DNA of 64,000 bases, taken from Prochilodus magdalenae (lineage: Eukaryota; Chordata; Actinopteri; Characiformes; Prochilodontidae). Below the pieces are notes generated by a model. The model searched no databases. It worked only from the letters and a program-made list of their open reading frames with translations, and was not told the origin of the DNA. The stretch lies in contig JAMWET010000794.1 in assembly GCA_024036415.1 (NCBI GenBank), positions 1-64,000 of the forward strand. The letters run 5' to 3'. The position numbers and the translations under genes were made by a program. Shown here in pieces: positions 46,474 through 56,036 of the stretch (the first letter of the stretch is position 1; each line of letters starts with the position of its first letter).

Positions 46474-46868
46474 GTACAATATGATATTTTCACACAATAC
46501 TTTCATATGCCATGTAGTATCATATCCAGTCAGCTTATGTCTGCAGTACATTCAGTCAGAGTATATTTGAGACTCTATACATGGCATTAATTGCTTGTAA
46601 AATATCAGGGGAAGTGGACAGTTAGCATGCTACTAACAAACTGTCTTAACAGAAAAAGAAGACAATAGGGAAAAAGTGGGATTCATTCAGAAATACTAGT
46701 GATGAAGAACCATTGCTGCTTGTGGTTACACTTACATACACTTCAATTACATTCAGGGAAAATGTTGGGAGGGATTAAATCCATGTTGCATTGATGATTC
46801 TAGAGTCCTTCTCCATCCAACCTTCATTACCATTACATTATAAATAATGAAGCTTCATTCGGTTTCAG

Positions 46869-46944
46869 GTGATGCTGCAGACAAGCTCAACGGCATCATT
46901 TACTCAGAGGTTGTTGTAAAGAATAAGAGATCCAAGGACAAAAG
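46869..46944 (+). CDS. Gene D ITIM exon 2 (tandem duplicate, one base longer)
   Basis: Follows GGTTTCAG. It encodes GDAADKLNGIIYSEVVVKNK and RSKDK; IIYSEV is a canonical ITIM. Close copy of 46399-46473 with matching upstream intron. One extra A before the donor makes it 76 bp and breaks phase with the last exon. Confidence 0.6.
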
Positions 46945-47056
46945 GTGCATTCTACTACTACAATCTACTGTCTCACACTTACCTGGCTAAAACCTGGAAT
47001 TTAGGGGATAATAATAGAAGGTAGTTTCATTCCTGTATTTTCCCATTTCCAAGTTA

Positions 47057-47260
47057 CAGTGGGGAAAATAAGTATTTAGTCAGTCACCAATTGTGCAAGT
47101 TGTCCCACTTAAAAAGATGAGAGAGGCCTGTAATTGACATCATAGGTAGACCTCAACTATGAGAGACAAAATGTGGAAAAAAATTGAGAAAGTGATTTTG
47201 TCTGATTTTTAAAGAATTTATTTGCAAATAATGGTGGAAAATAAGTATTTGGTCAATAAC
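47057..47260 (+). repeat. Left terminal inverted repeat of Tc1-like element
   Basis: 204 bp. Matches the reverse complement of 48457-48660 except GAAAGTGATT here against GAAAGTCATT there. Confidence 0.95.
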
Positions 47261-47421
47261 AAACAAGCAAGATTTCTGGCTGTCACAGACCTGTAACTTC
47301 TTTTTTAAGAGGCTCCTCTTTCCCCCACTCATTACCTGTATTAATGGCACCTGTTTGAAGTCGTTAACAGTATAAAAGACACCTGCCTACAACCTCAAAC
47401 ACTCACACTCCAAACTCCACT

Positions 47422-48445
47422 ATGGTGAAGACGAAAGAGCTGTCGGAGGACACCAGAAACCGAATTGTAGACCTGCACCAGGCTGGGAAGACTGAATCTG
47501 CAATAGGCAAGCAGCTTGATGTGAAGAAATCTACTGTGGGAGCAATAATCAGAAAATGGAAGACCTACAAGACCACTACTAATCTCCCTCGATCTGGGGC
47601 TCCACGCAAGATCTCAGCCCGTGGGGTCAAAATGATCACAAGAACGGTAAGGAAAAATCCCAGAACCACAAGGGGGGATCTAGTGAATGACCTGCAGGAA
47701 GCTGGGACCAACGTTACAAAAGCTACCATCAGCAACACACTACGACGCCAGGGACTCAGATCTTGCAGTGCCAGACGTGTCCCCCTGCTTAAGCCAGTCC
47801 ATATCCAGGCACGTCTGAAGTTTGCTAGAGAGCATTTGGATGTTCCAGAAGAGTATTGGGAGAATGTCATATGGTCAGATGAAAACCAAAGTAGAACTAT
47901 TTGGTAAAAACACAACTCGTCGTGTTTGGAGGAAAGTGAATGCGGAGTTGCATCCAAAGAACACCATACCAACTGTGAAGCATGGGGGTGGCAACATCAT
48001 GCTTTGGGGCTGTTTCTCTGCAAAGGGACCAGGACGACTGGTCCGTGTACATGAAAGAATGAATGGGGCCATGTATTGTGAGATTTTGGGTGCAAACCTC
48101 CTTCCATCAGCAAGGGCAATGAAGATGAAACGTGGCTGGGTCTTTCAGCATGACAATGATCCCAAGCACACTGCCAGGGCAACAAAGGAGTGGCTTCGTA
48201 AGAAACATTTCAAAGTCCTGGAGTGGCCTAGCCAGTCTCCCGATCTCAACCCCATCGAAAACCTTTGGAGGGAGTTGAAAGTCCGTGTTGCCCGCCGACA
48301 GCCCCAAAACATCACTGCTCTAGAGGAGATCTGCATGGAGGAATGGGCCAACATACCAGCAACAGTGTGTGCCAACCTTGTGAAGACTTACAGAAAACGT
48401 TTGACCTCTGTCATTGCCAACAAAGGATATACAACAAAGTATTGA
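47422..48445 (+). pseudogene. Tc1-like transposase with one frameshift
   Basis: DD34E transposase in two overlapping frames. 47422-47907 holds the helix-turn-helix DNA-binding part ([35 protein letters not shown]) and the first catalytic Asp (VIWSDE). Reading then shifts, with [17 protein letters not shown] to [10 protein letters not shown] and [14 protein letters not shown] motifs (second Asp and final Glu, 34 residues apart) to the stop at 48443-48445. One extra A in GATGAAAACC (about 47881-47885) breaks the frame. All three catalytic residues are present, so it was lost recently. Confidence 0.92.
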
Positions 48446-48456
48446 GATGAACTTTT

Positions 48457-48660
48457 GTTATTGACCAAATACTTATTTTCCACCATTATTTGCAAATAAA
48501 TTCTTTAAAAATCAGACAAAATGACTTTCTCAATTTTTTTCCACATTTTGTCTCTCATAGTTGAGGTCTACCTATGATGTCAATTACAGGCCTCTCTCAT
48601 CTTTTTAAGTGGGACAACTTGCACAATTGGTGACTGACTAAATACTTATTTTCCCCACTG
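48457..48660 (-). repeat. Right terminal inverted repeat of Tc1-like element
   Basis: 204 bp, inverted copy of 47057-47260, ending at TA 48661-48662. Confidence 0.95.
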
Positions 48661-48845
48661 TATATCAGATTACTGGTTTGGATTAATTGTTCGGCAAGAG
48701 GTTTCTTTTTACACCTGCTTAGAGAAAACTAGTGTGTGTGCTGACACTCTAAACTCTTAAACTGAAAACAGTCCATCATGTTTATAATCACTATAAATGA
48801 TGTTTACATGTAAAATACTTTCTAAATGGTGATGTTCTTTAAAAG

Positions 48846-48892
48846 GTCTCTGAGGAGAGAGCACAGAAGCAGAACATGAAGCGGAGGACGTG
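48846..48892 (+). CDS. Gene D terminal exon equivalent
   Basis: After TTTAAAAG, GTCTCTGAGGAGAGAGCAC matches the last exons of B and C. In phase 1 it stops at once (TGA 48851-48853 region: GL then stop). If the 76-bp ITIM exon 2 is included the reading phase changes and runs SLRREHRSRT to a TGA at about 48876. Confidence 0.45.
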
Positions 48893-49112
48893 AGAGGTCG
48901 CAGCACACACCTGCATACAATACTGGACTTGAGCCTCCAGGAGAACTCCTGGACAAGGCCTCAAAAGGGGAGCTACAAGTCTACTCATTCTTCCACAAGA
49001 GTGTCACATGTCCACATACATTGATGAATTTCAAAGCATGGTTGTATCACTAATGAAGCAAGCATTTCATGTGTAGAATGAACACATTGTTTCTAAACCA
49101 AAACATAGAAAG

Positions 49113-49118
49113 AATAAA
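49113..49118 (+). promoter_or_regulatory. Poly(A) signal of gene D
   Basis: AATAAA, followed by overlapping AATAAAATAA, about 220 bp after the terminal exon. Confidence 0.5.
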
Positions 49119-49189
49119 ATAAAATAATCTAAAGCCTCATACATTCTATAAATCCTCAGGTTAATAAGAATCTATTTTTATTATGAGCT

Positions 49190-49862
49190 TCGGTGTGTGG
49201 CCCTTACTCAAGAGTTAAATTCATTTAAGGACTCGACCACACAACCTAGGGAATTTCATCCCAGGAAGTTTAATGCAGGTGAAACCCACAAGCACACAGG
49301 TACACTTAGAAAGTTAGAGAGGTGCTCAATTCACAATGTTTACAAAGAATACGCAATATCTTTACAACTTTATTAAAACATTTTAAAATCTATATAGATA
49401 AAACATCAAAACTCCAGCAGGGGCCTTTTTCTCCAGGTACTCCTGAGAGAAAATGCAAAAAAGGTAAAGGAAAAAAAACAATTAAGTAGACTGGCAGTGT
49501 AGACTTAAACATAGGTCAATTGCCCTATATTCTTAACAAATAGATAACTGGGCTCTCCAGCACCTGGTTCCACACACCTTAGACTGTACACCAAAACTCC
49601 ACACACACACGCTAGTTGCAGTGTTTCTCTTTCTGAGTTTTTCTGACTTTTCTTTTCTTTGTTCCTGTACCATCTATCCCTCTACAAAGGTGTAGCGGTG
49701 ATGGTTGTTTTGTGGGGGCTTATATGGCTGGCATCCCAGGTGTCACCGGGGCATTCTGGGGGTTAGAGTTCCGGGCTGTAGTCCCCTCAGAATGGCATCG
49801 TCGCTGCTGCATTTTGCTGGCTGCAGGAGGCACCACCCAGGCCCTTACATAAAAACAAACTA
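49190..49862. repeat. Possible LTR-like or other dispersed repeat
   Basis: Both ends carry GGCCCTTAC (TGTGGCCCTTACTC near 49197 and GGCCCTTACA near 49845). A related block with ACCACCCTGGAAATTTCACC is near 37230. No target duplication found; classification open. Confidence 0.3.
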
Positions 49863-49959
49863 ACAATATAAACCAACAAAATACTGGATATATACACTGG
49901 TGCTAACCACTGATAATGCGCCAACCGTGGTAGGGAAGAAACAGGTCTTAAGTCCTGTA

Positions 49960-51108
49960 CGGTGGACAGACTAAGGAGGACAGACTCTCAGATCAGTAAC
50001 ACTGTTACACTGGCTGTATTGATCAGTCTGTGGGTTTGTAGTGTGATATAGTGTCATTAGTTCTGGTTGTGTTATGTAGTAGCAAATTAAGGAAGTGTTT
50101 TCTGTGTAAGTCAGAGCTCAGACAGAATTGAGTGTGTCTCCACCCTCAGCTGGTACAGAGATAATGATCAGGCAGCAGCAGATGAGCTGGAGACTCCTAC
50201 ACACACAGCCCTGTTGCTCTTAATCACCTAGGAACGTATGTGTGCAGAGCAATGAGAGAAAGACCTTATTACACAGACTACAGCAATCCACAGCCCTTAC
50301 GGTTCACTGGTGAGGAGAACTGGTCTAGACCTTCAACTTTAAACAGGACAATAACAATTATTATATATCTGAATGGTCATTTCTGTGTTTAAGATGTTTC
50401 TTCTCCAGTCTCTCTGATGGTCAGTCCCAACAGGACTCAACACTTTACTACGGACGTAGTTACTAAAGATGTGCTCTCTCGTTCGCGACTTGTGGACAAA
50501 CGGGTCCGAGGAGTGAAGTATGGGCATATTTTGCTTATGTCGCTGATGAAGACGGGAACCCAACTAACACCACAAACCCAGTTTGCAAACGGTGTTACAG
50601 AAGACCATGTTGACACACTGGTTTTCCTGGCAAAGAACCTTAAACAGGCAAAGAAAGTTCCCACTGTGTAGTTTCAGAACAAAGAAGAGGTTCTAGTTTA
50701 AGAAGTATTTAGTTAATTATATTATAGTTACCGGTATAATATTGTAACTTGATTTTTGTTAAAATGTTTAATTTTAGAATAAAAACTTTTGCAATCAGAT
50801 TGTTCAGTGTTCAATCCAGTTCAATCAAAGATAAACATTTTATGTTCAGACATTTTTATTGTTGTGCTTTTTTTCTTCCAAGCATCGTTTTGGTATCGAG
50901 AATCCTGATACTACAGTTGGTATCGGTATCGAAGTCAAAATTCTGGTATCGTGACGACCCTAACACACACAAAGTGAGAAGGTGTCAGATTGTTCATTAG
51001 GCTGGGGATCAGTTACAAGATCTACATGCAGCATCAGCTCCCTCTACCAGTGTACTGGTGGTGTCTGAATCTGGAGAGAGCAGTAATCCTGTAAACATCA
51101 CAGTTCAC
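49960..51108 (+). pseudogene. Gene E: FCRL-like pseudogene of Ig fragments
   Basis: 49965-50020 is the end of an Ig2-type exon (CAGATCAGTAACACTGTTAC). 50145-50310 is the end of an Ig3-type exon (SWYRDND, then GTYVCRAMRERPYYTDYSN in another frame). 50395-50450 and 50960-51108 are two halves of an Ig4-type exon (SLMVSPNRTQH, and later CSLGWGSVT with SESGESSNPV-like text). No leader, transmembrane or tail exon. Dead copy downstream of gene D. Confidence 0.7.
50453..50958 (+). mobile_element. hAT-like transposase 3' fragment inside Ig exon
   Basis: Splits the gene E Ig4 exon. The frame to TAG at 50669-50671 ends TEDHVDTLVFLAKNLKQAKK, which resembles the C-terminal dimerisation end of hAT/ZBED transposases (VDxLVFLxKNL). 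The 3' side has GGTATCGTGACGACCCTA, a hAT-style terminus. The 5' end is missing, so the target duplication cannot be checked. Confidence 0.55.
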
Positions 51109-51134
51109 ATAAATGTCAGCATTCCTACATCGGT

Positions 51135-51930
51135 CAGAAAATGCGAGAGCTAGGGAGGTTTTTGATAGCCGCCAGAGAGATTGATGAGTGCTATGCTCCT
51201 TGTGCCAGGAAAATTCCAAACGGTTGTGGAAGCGACAAGAACAGTCAGTGGCTTCTAGATGGCTCCACAGAACAAGTACAAGACACCTTCTCTCGCATGT
51301 AAAATTGGATATTCGATCAAAAGAGCTGCAGAAATACTGGTAGGGGAGAGCCTAATAAATGGAAAGACTAGAACAGAGAGGGATGCAAAGAAGTTCATTG
51401 AGGTGATGGAGACACAGTGGAACACCTATGTCTAAGGACGTGCCCTTAACACTCTAAAAACAGCAAAGTGCAACAAAGATGAAATGATTCCCCTGACTGA
51501 AGATATCATGAAGTTACAAAAACATCTTAAAGCACTGGAGAAAGATGCACTGCATGGACTCAGTTGTACCCAGTGCTTCAGACTGGAAGAAACTTTGTCA
51601 GAGCCTTCTCACACAGATAATTCTCTTCAATAGGAGGGAAGGGGAAGCTTCAAAATTACTCCTGGCAACATACCAAACACGGAACAGAGCTCCAGCTCAC
51701 CCAGAAGTGTATGAGAGCCTTTCCAAACTTGAAGTCACTTGTCAACAACTTCATGCGACAGGAGATACGTGGGAAGAGAGAGCAAAAAGTCCCATTGCTC
51801 CTCACATGACATGGAGGCATCAATAGACATTCTGATGAGCAACCGAACTGCAGTAGGTATTTGCAGTGAAAACCCTTTTGTGTTTGCCCGGAGCTGGATG
51901 GAGACACTCTGGATGGTGAAAAATCAGGTA
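51135..51930 (+). pseudogene. N-terminal block, three reading frames
   Basis: 51135-51302: QKMRELGRFLIAAREIDECY to a TAA. Second frame 51280-51590: TPSLACKIGYSIKRAAEILV, KKFIEVMETQWNTYV stop, then LTEDIMKLQKHLKALEKDAL. Third frame 51545-51826: ILFNRREGEASKLLLATYQT, then RNRAPAHPEVYESLSKLE. Then SNRTAVGICSENPFVFAR up to about 51890. Order matches the family; breaks are internal. Confidence 0.6.
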
Positions 51931-52556
51931 TGTTACTGTCAGTAGTATGGTTATTCCCAAACTGATTGTCAGGACACATTTATCACTGTATACTAAAATA
52001 ATTTGATGATTGCCTTGTACAAGGACTTTTTTATATAATATGAACTGAATAAAAGAAGGGTGTAAAATGGGGTGGGTCTTAGCTGAACAATATAAATACA
52101 TGTTAAAAAAGCTAATACGCTTTCTAACCCCTACAACATCATGACTTCCCTGGGCCTGGCAGAAACATACTTTTTTCTATTATTTGCCTGCCTTTATTTG
52201 CATTGTTTTTTCCACTTTGATGGAGCAGTAGTTCTGTTCTGGCACCTCAATAACTGCACTGCGATGGAACGGGGAAATTAGAATAAGAAGCTGGTGAATA
52301 AGTCAACTTTAACTTTATTAATTTTTTCTTGTCCAATTTACTCATTCCATTGAAATGTATACACTGCTGGAATTTGGTAAATGTTATTCAAGGTATCAGT
52401 GGCAGCTGTTCTTTTAGCTCCTTGTGTGGATCAGACACAACAGCATTGTGCTGCAAGGGCAGTATATAGCAAACAGCCTCTCAAGCCTGGACCTTATGAA
52501 AAAGTTGGTCCAATATACTGGATGAATTGTATTTCCAATGTTTTGTTTTATTCCAG
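51931..52556. other. Intron-like gap
   Basis: AT-rich. No recognisable exon; the expected R-H-R-Y recombinase block is not seen here. Confidence 0.4.
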
Positions 52557-52665
52557 ATGGTGAAGGTGCGCCAGGCAAAAAGAAGCAAAAGATGTTCAAG
52601 AGCTCCATCCCGTGAGGATCATTTGGAGACAAGTGATAAGGATTCTTCTGGAGAACAACAATCAG
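52557..52665 (+). pseudogene. KKKQK exon, copy 1 (2 bases short)
   Basis: DGEGAPGKKKQKMFKSSIP, then a stop because the exon is 109 bp instead of 111. Ends in GAACAACAATCAG|GTGTGTCA. Confidence 0.65.
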
Positions 52666-52789
52666 GTGTGTCAGTGTAGCAGAGTAGTGTTTTTAGCTTT
52701 CCAATGTGCGAAATGCATTTGTTAAATTTTGTATTGTCACTCAGATCTAGTAACTTATATGTTGTGTTTGGTTATTTGTTTTATTCTAG

Positions 52790-52900
52790 ATGGGGAAGGT
52801 CTGCCAGGCAAAAAGAAGCAAAAGAGGTCCTCAAAGGCTTCATCCCATAAAGATGAGTTAGCAAGATCCAAAGGGGATTCTTGTAGAGGAGAAAAATCAG
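52790..52900 (+). CDS. KKKQK exon, copy 2 (in frame)
   Basis: 111 bp phase 1-1: DGEGLPGKKKQKRSSKASSH and KDELARSKGDSCRGEKSG. Lys/Ser-rich, likely disordered and possibly a nuclear-localisation stretch. Confidence 0.6.
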
Positions 52901-53531
52901 GTATGTTAAAGAAGTACAGACACACATTTTCAGCTCCTCCTTCAGATGTTCTTCTTTCATATAGACATTTAAGGCATTTAGGATTATCCAGTTGTTTGTA
53001 TTAAGTTTGTTTTAGTTTGTTTTATAATAAACACTGAAGGAATTATTGATAGACACCTCTTACTTAGTTAAACAATGAAATGTAGATTCTGGGGAAATTT
53101 TGGGGACATTAGGTTGAAAATAAACCCAAATCTAAAGTTGAATTATTTAATTAAAGTCAAATGAAACAGTAAGGTTTTAGGTCCAAGATGTTTTGGTATA
53201 ATGTAGAGACAATATAGTTTCACGCTTTTTATGTTTATTTTGGGGTCCAGTTGGGATTAATGATGAGCTAATTTATAGGCAGTTTATTTTAATCAGATGA
53301 ATTGAATAAATCAAGCTGAACTAAAGAACTTAATGATCTTTTATCAACAAATTACTAATGCTGGGAAGGACCTCCCTTTGCTTCCAAAACACCAGTTCCT
53401 CATGACTCAAGATCCTTGTCTGTTCCCATCCGTATTGACCTGCATACCTGCAGGTTTTTCAGGAAAACTGCAATATCACAGAGGTGTTCTATTGGACTCC
53501 GTAACTGATACATTTGATTGATTTATTGTAG

Positions 53532-53640
53532 ATGGTGAAGGTCCGTCAGTCAAAAAGAAGCAAAAAGAGAGCTATACCGCTATCCTGAAAAAATCATTTG
53601 GAGACAAGTGACGAGGATTATTCTGGAAAACAACAATCAG
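53532..53640 (+). pseudogene. KKKQK exon, copy 3 (2 bases short)
   Basis: DGEGPSVKKKQKESYTAILK and on; 109 bp, frame lost. Its flanking intron (53641-53768) is nearly the same as that after copy 1 (52666-52789). Confidence 0.65.
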
Positions 53641-53768
53641 GTATGTCAGTGTAGCAGAGTAGTGTTTTTAGCTTTCCAATGTGCGAAATGCATTTCTGTT
53701 AAATTTTGTATTCTGTCACTCAGATCTAGTAACTGATATTTGGTGTTTGGTTATTTGTTTTATTTCAG

Positions 53769-53879
53769 ATGGTAAATGTCTGCTAGGCAAAAAGAAACAA
53801 AATAGGTCCTCTAGAGCGCAATCCCAAAAGAATAATTTGGAGACGAGTGATAAGGATTCTTCTGGAGAACAAGAATCAG
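53769..53879 (+). CDS. KKKQK exon, copy 4 (in frame)
   Basis: 111 bp phase 1-1: DGKCLLGKKKQNRSSRAQSQ and KNNLETSDKDSSGEQESG, donor GTATGTCA. Confidence 0.6.
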
Positions 53880-53984
53880 GTATGTCAGTGCAGCAGTCAA
53901 ATTTTCAGCTTTCCAATGTGCAGTTTTCAGTATGCAGAGTAGTGGTAATAGAGTCAACACTATACAGTGCATCTGGAAAGTATG

Positions 53985-54506
53985 CTGACCTGTGTCCAGT
54001 GTCAAAAGCACCTGCAGTGGGCTCATGAGCATTAGAAGTTGACCAAAGAGCAGTGGTTTTGTCTTATGAATCATGTTTTCTTTTGGGTGTGTGCATGTTG
54101 ATTTCCTGGGAAAGACATGGCACCAGTATGCACTATTGGAACAAGGCAAGTCAGCAGAAGCAGTGTGCTGATCTGGCCAGTGTTCTGCTGCGAAAAACTT
54201 GGGTCCTGCCATGTAGACGTTAATTTGACTTGTACCACCTACCAAAACATTGTTGCTGGCCATGTACATGGTAACAGTATTCCTTGATGTCATGGTGCCT
54301 TGATGCACACTACCGCACTGCAAATGATTTCAGGAAGGTTTTAGGAACACAACCACGAGTTCAGAGTGTTGACTTGATCTCAAAGTCTTGGTCCAATCCA
54401 GCAAGTTCGATCCATGGAGACCCCACCTAATAACTTACAGGACTTGCTTAAAGGATCTGCTGTTAACGTTAGTCTTGGTGCCAGATACCATAAAACACTA
54501 AGTCTT
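53985..54506 (+). mobile_element. Old Tc1-like transposase relic, 5' part
   Basis: Nucleotide text matches a fish Tc1-like transposase end, with frameshifts and stops: TCTTATGAATCATGTTTTCT, CATGGCACCAGTATGCACTA, TTGGGTCCTGCCATGTAGAC and TCGATCCATGGAGACCCCAC, followed by NLQDLLKGSAVNVSLGARYH. It continues after the L1 at 60285-60410 (GAGTCCATGCCTC). Confidence 0.7.
54492..54506 (+). repeat. Target-site duplication of L1, left copy
   Basis: AAAACACTAAGTCTT, identical to 60270-60284. Confidence 0.92.
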
Positions 54507-54636
54507 AGGGGCGTCACGTGACCCACTGGAAAATGGCTGCTTGAACTGTCGCTCCGCTCCGTTTACTCTTCTTTTTTGGCGCTATCCTCCAAAATTACTT
54601 TGAACACCATTTGGTTGGTGTTGGACGTGACCTAAG

Positions 54637-55445
54637 ATGTCTGAGAGTCAAGAGACGCGAGACTTTCTGCTGTTTTCGTCTTCCCAGCCGCCCAGAGGAA
54701 CTAAAAAGAAAGCGGTTGAACACGAGGTGCCCTCGGCGCTAACAGAGGACTTGCTGACTGAAATTTGCGCGGTGGGTTCTCGGTTGGGGTCGATTGATGC
54801 ACGTTTAGACACCATTGATGGTCGTCTGGACACATTATCTTCTTCCCTTTCTTCGTTGTGCGCAGCCCTTACTGACTTATCTGAGAAAGTCTCCTCAAAT
54901 GAGTCCAGGCTAACCGAAGCAGAGAATAGGATCTCGGTTGGGGAGAACTCCCTCAGTCGCGCATAGCAACCAGCTAAATTTACACGATAAGAGGCTAGCG
55001 CAGCTACAAGCTAAAATCGACGACCTGGAGAATCGAGGACGACGAAAAAACATCAAGATTGTCGGCCTCCCTGAGAGAGCGGAGGGTTCTGTGCCCCTCT
55101 CCTAATTTGTGAGCGAGATGCTGCCGAAATGGCTCGACCTTCCACTGGAATTTAGTCCCGAAACAGAGCGCGCGCACAGATCCCTCGCCATGTCTCCACC
55201 TGAGCGCGGCCCACCTCGGAGCGTGCTGATACGCTTTCTTCGCCATCCGGATAAAGAGACAGTTCTGCGGGCCGCCCTGCAGAAACGCCAGGTACCGCAC
55301 GAAGGGGGATATCTCCGATTCTATCAGGATATCTCTGCTGAGGTCCTCAGGAGACGGCATGAGTTCAGCGATCCGAGGAAAGAGTTCTCTGATCGTCAGA
55401 TGTACCGAGGTTTTGCTTATCCTGCGAAGCTCCGGTGTGTATCAG

Positions 55446-55504
<59 letters not shown>

Positions 55505-55573
55505 CAGATCCACCTGTTCTCTACGACTGAAGCGGCCAAGGACTTTCTGTCCAGTTTGGGAAAAGATAAGTGA
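54637..55573 (+). pseudogene. L1 ORF1
   Basis: 54637-54966 begins MSESQETRDFLLFSSSQPPR and has heptad-like SRLGSIDARLDTIDGRLDTL, a coiled coil as in L1 ORF1p trimers. A frameshift near 54950 leads to LQAKIDDLENRGRRKNIKIV, then GLPERAEG, with a TAA near 55104. 55109-55573 carries the RRM-like and C-terminal part (SVLIRFLRHPDKETVLRAAL, RFYQDISAEVLRRRHEF, TTEAAKDFLSSLGKDK) interrupted by 19 Asn codons. Confidence 0.85.
55448..55504 (+). repeat. (AAT)19 microsatellite in ORF1
   Basis: 19 in-frame AAT codons giving a poly-Asn run between RCVSD and QIHLFSTTEA. Confidence 0.95.
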
Positions 55574-56036
55574 CTCTCTTGACAATGCAGCCAATTTGGT
55601 GTTTAACCTAACCGTTTTATAGATGTTTTTGAGGTAGCCTTTCCTCCAGATCTCATTTCAGTTTTAAAATGACAGAAACTACGCTGTCTGACTTTTCTTT
55701 TTTTTTTTCATTTGAGATTTGGTCAAATATTGTTCAGAGTGTTGTACCGGAGCGTTGCTCATTTTGTTTCCTTTCTATTTTACGGCGTATGCTGAGCCGT
55801 GTAGTGTTGTTTTTTGTGGTTATTTTTCATTCTAAGCCCTATGGGCCTGGTGACCTAACGTCATTTAGTGTGTCCTGTCATTTGGGGACAGGGCTGGGAG
55901 AGGGTGGGAAGGGGTGTTTGTGTTTCTTTGTGTTTGCAAAATTTAAAATGGTTGCACTCGAAGCTTTATACCTACTTAAGATAGCACACTACATTTCTGC
56001 AGTTACATCTTGTTTATCCATTTTTTGAGATTGAAT
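55574..56036. other. L1 inter-ORF region
   Basis: Non-coding spacer between ORF1 and ORF2. 55874-56036 and the first 75 bases of ORF2 are the source of the duplicated block at 56782-57009. Confidence 0.7.

Larger units (their letters stand above)
47057..48660 (+). mobile_element. Tc1-like DNA transposon, near-intact
   Basis: 1604 bp flanked by TA on each side (47055-47056 and 48661-48662), with 204-bp inverted repeats that differ at one base that I can see. Outer end CAGTGGGGAAAATAAGTATT. Sits inside the last intron of gene D on the same strand. Passport-like by memory of the terminal sequence; subfamily not certain. Confidence 0.95.
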
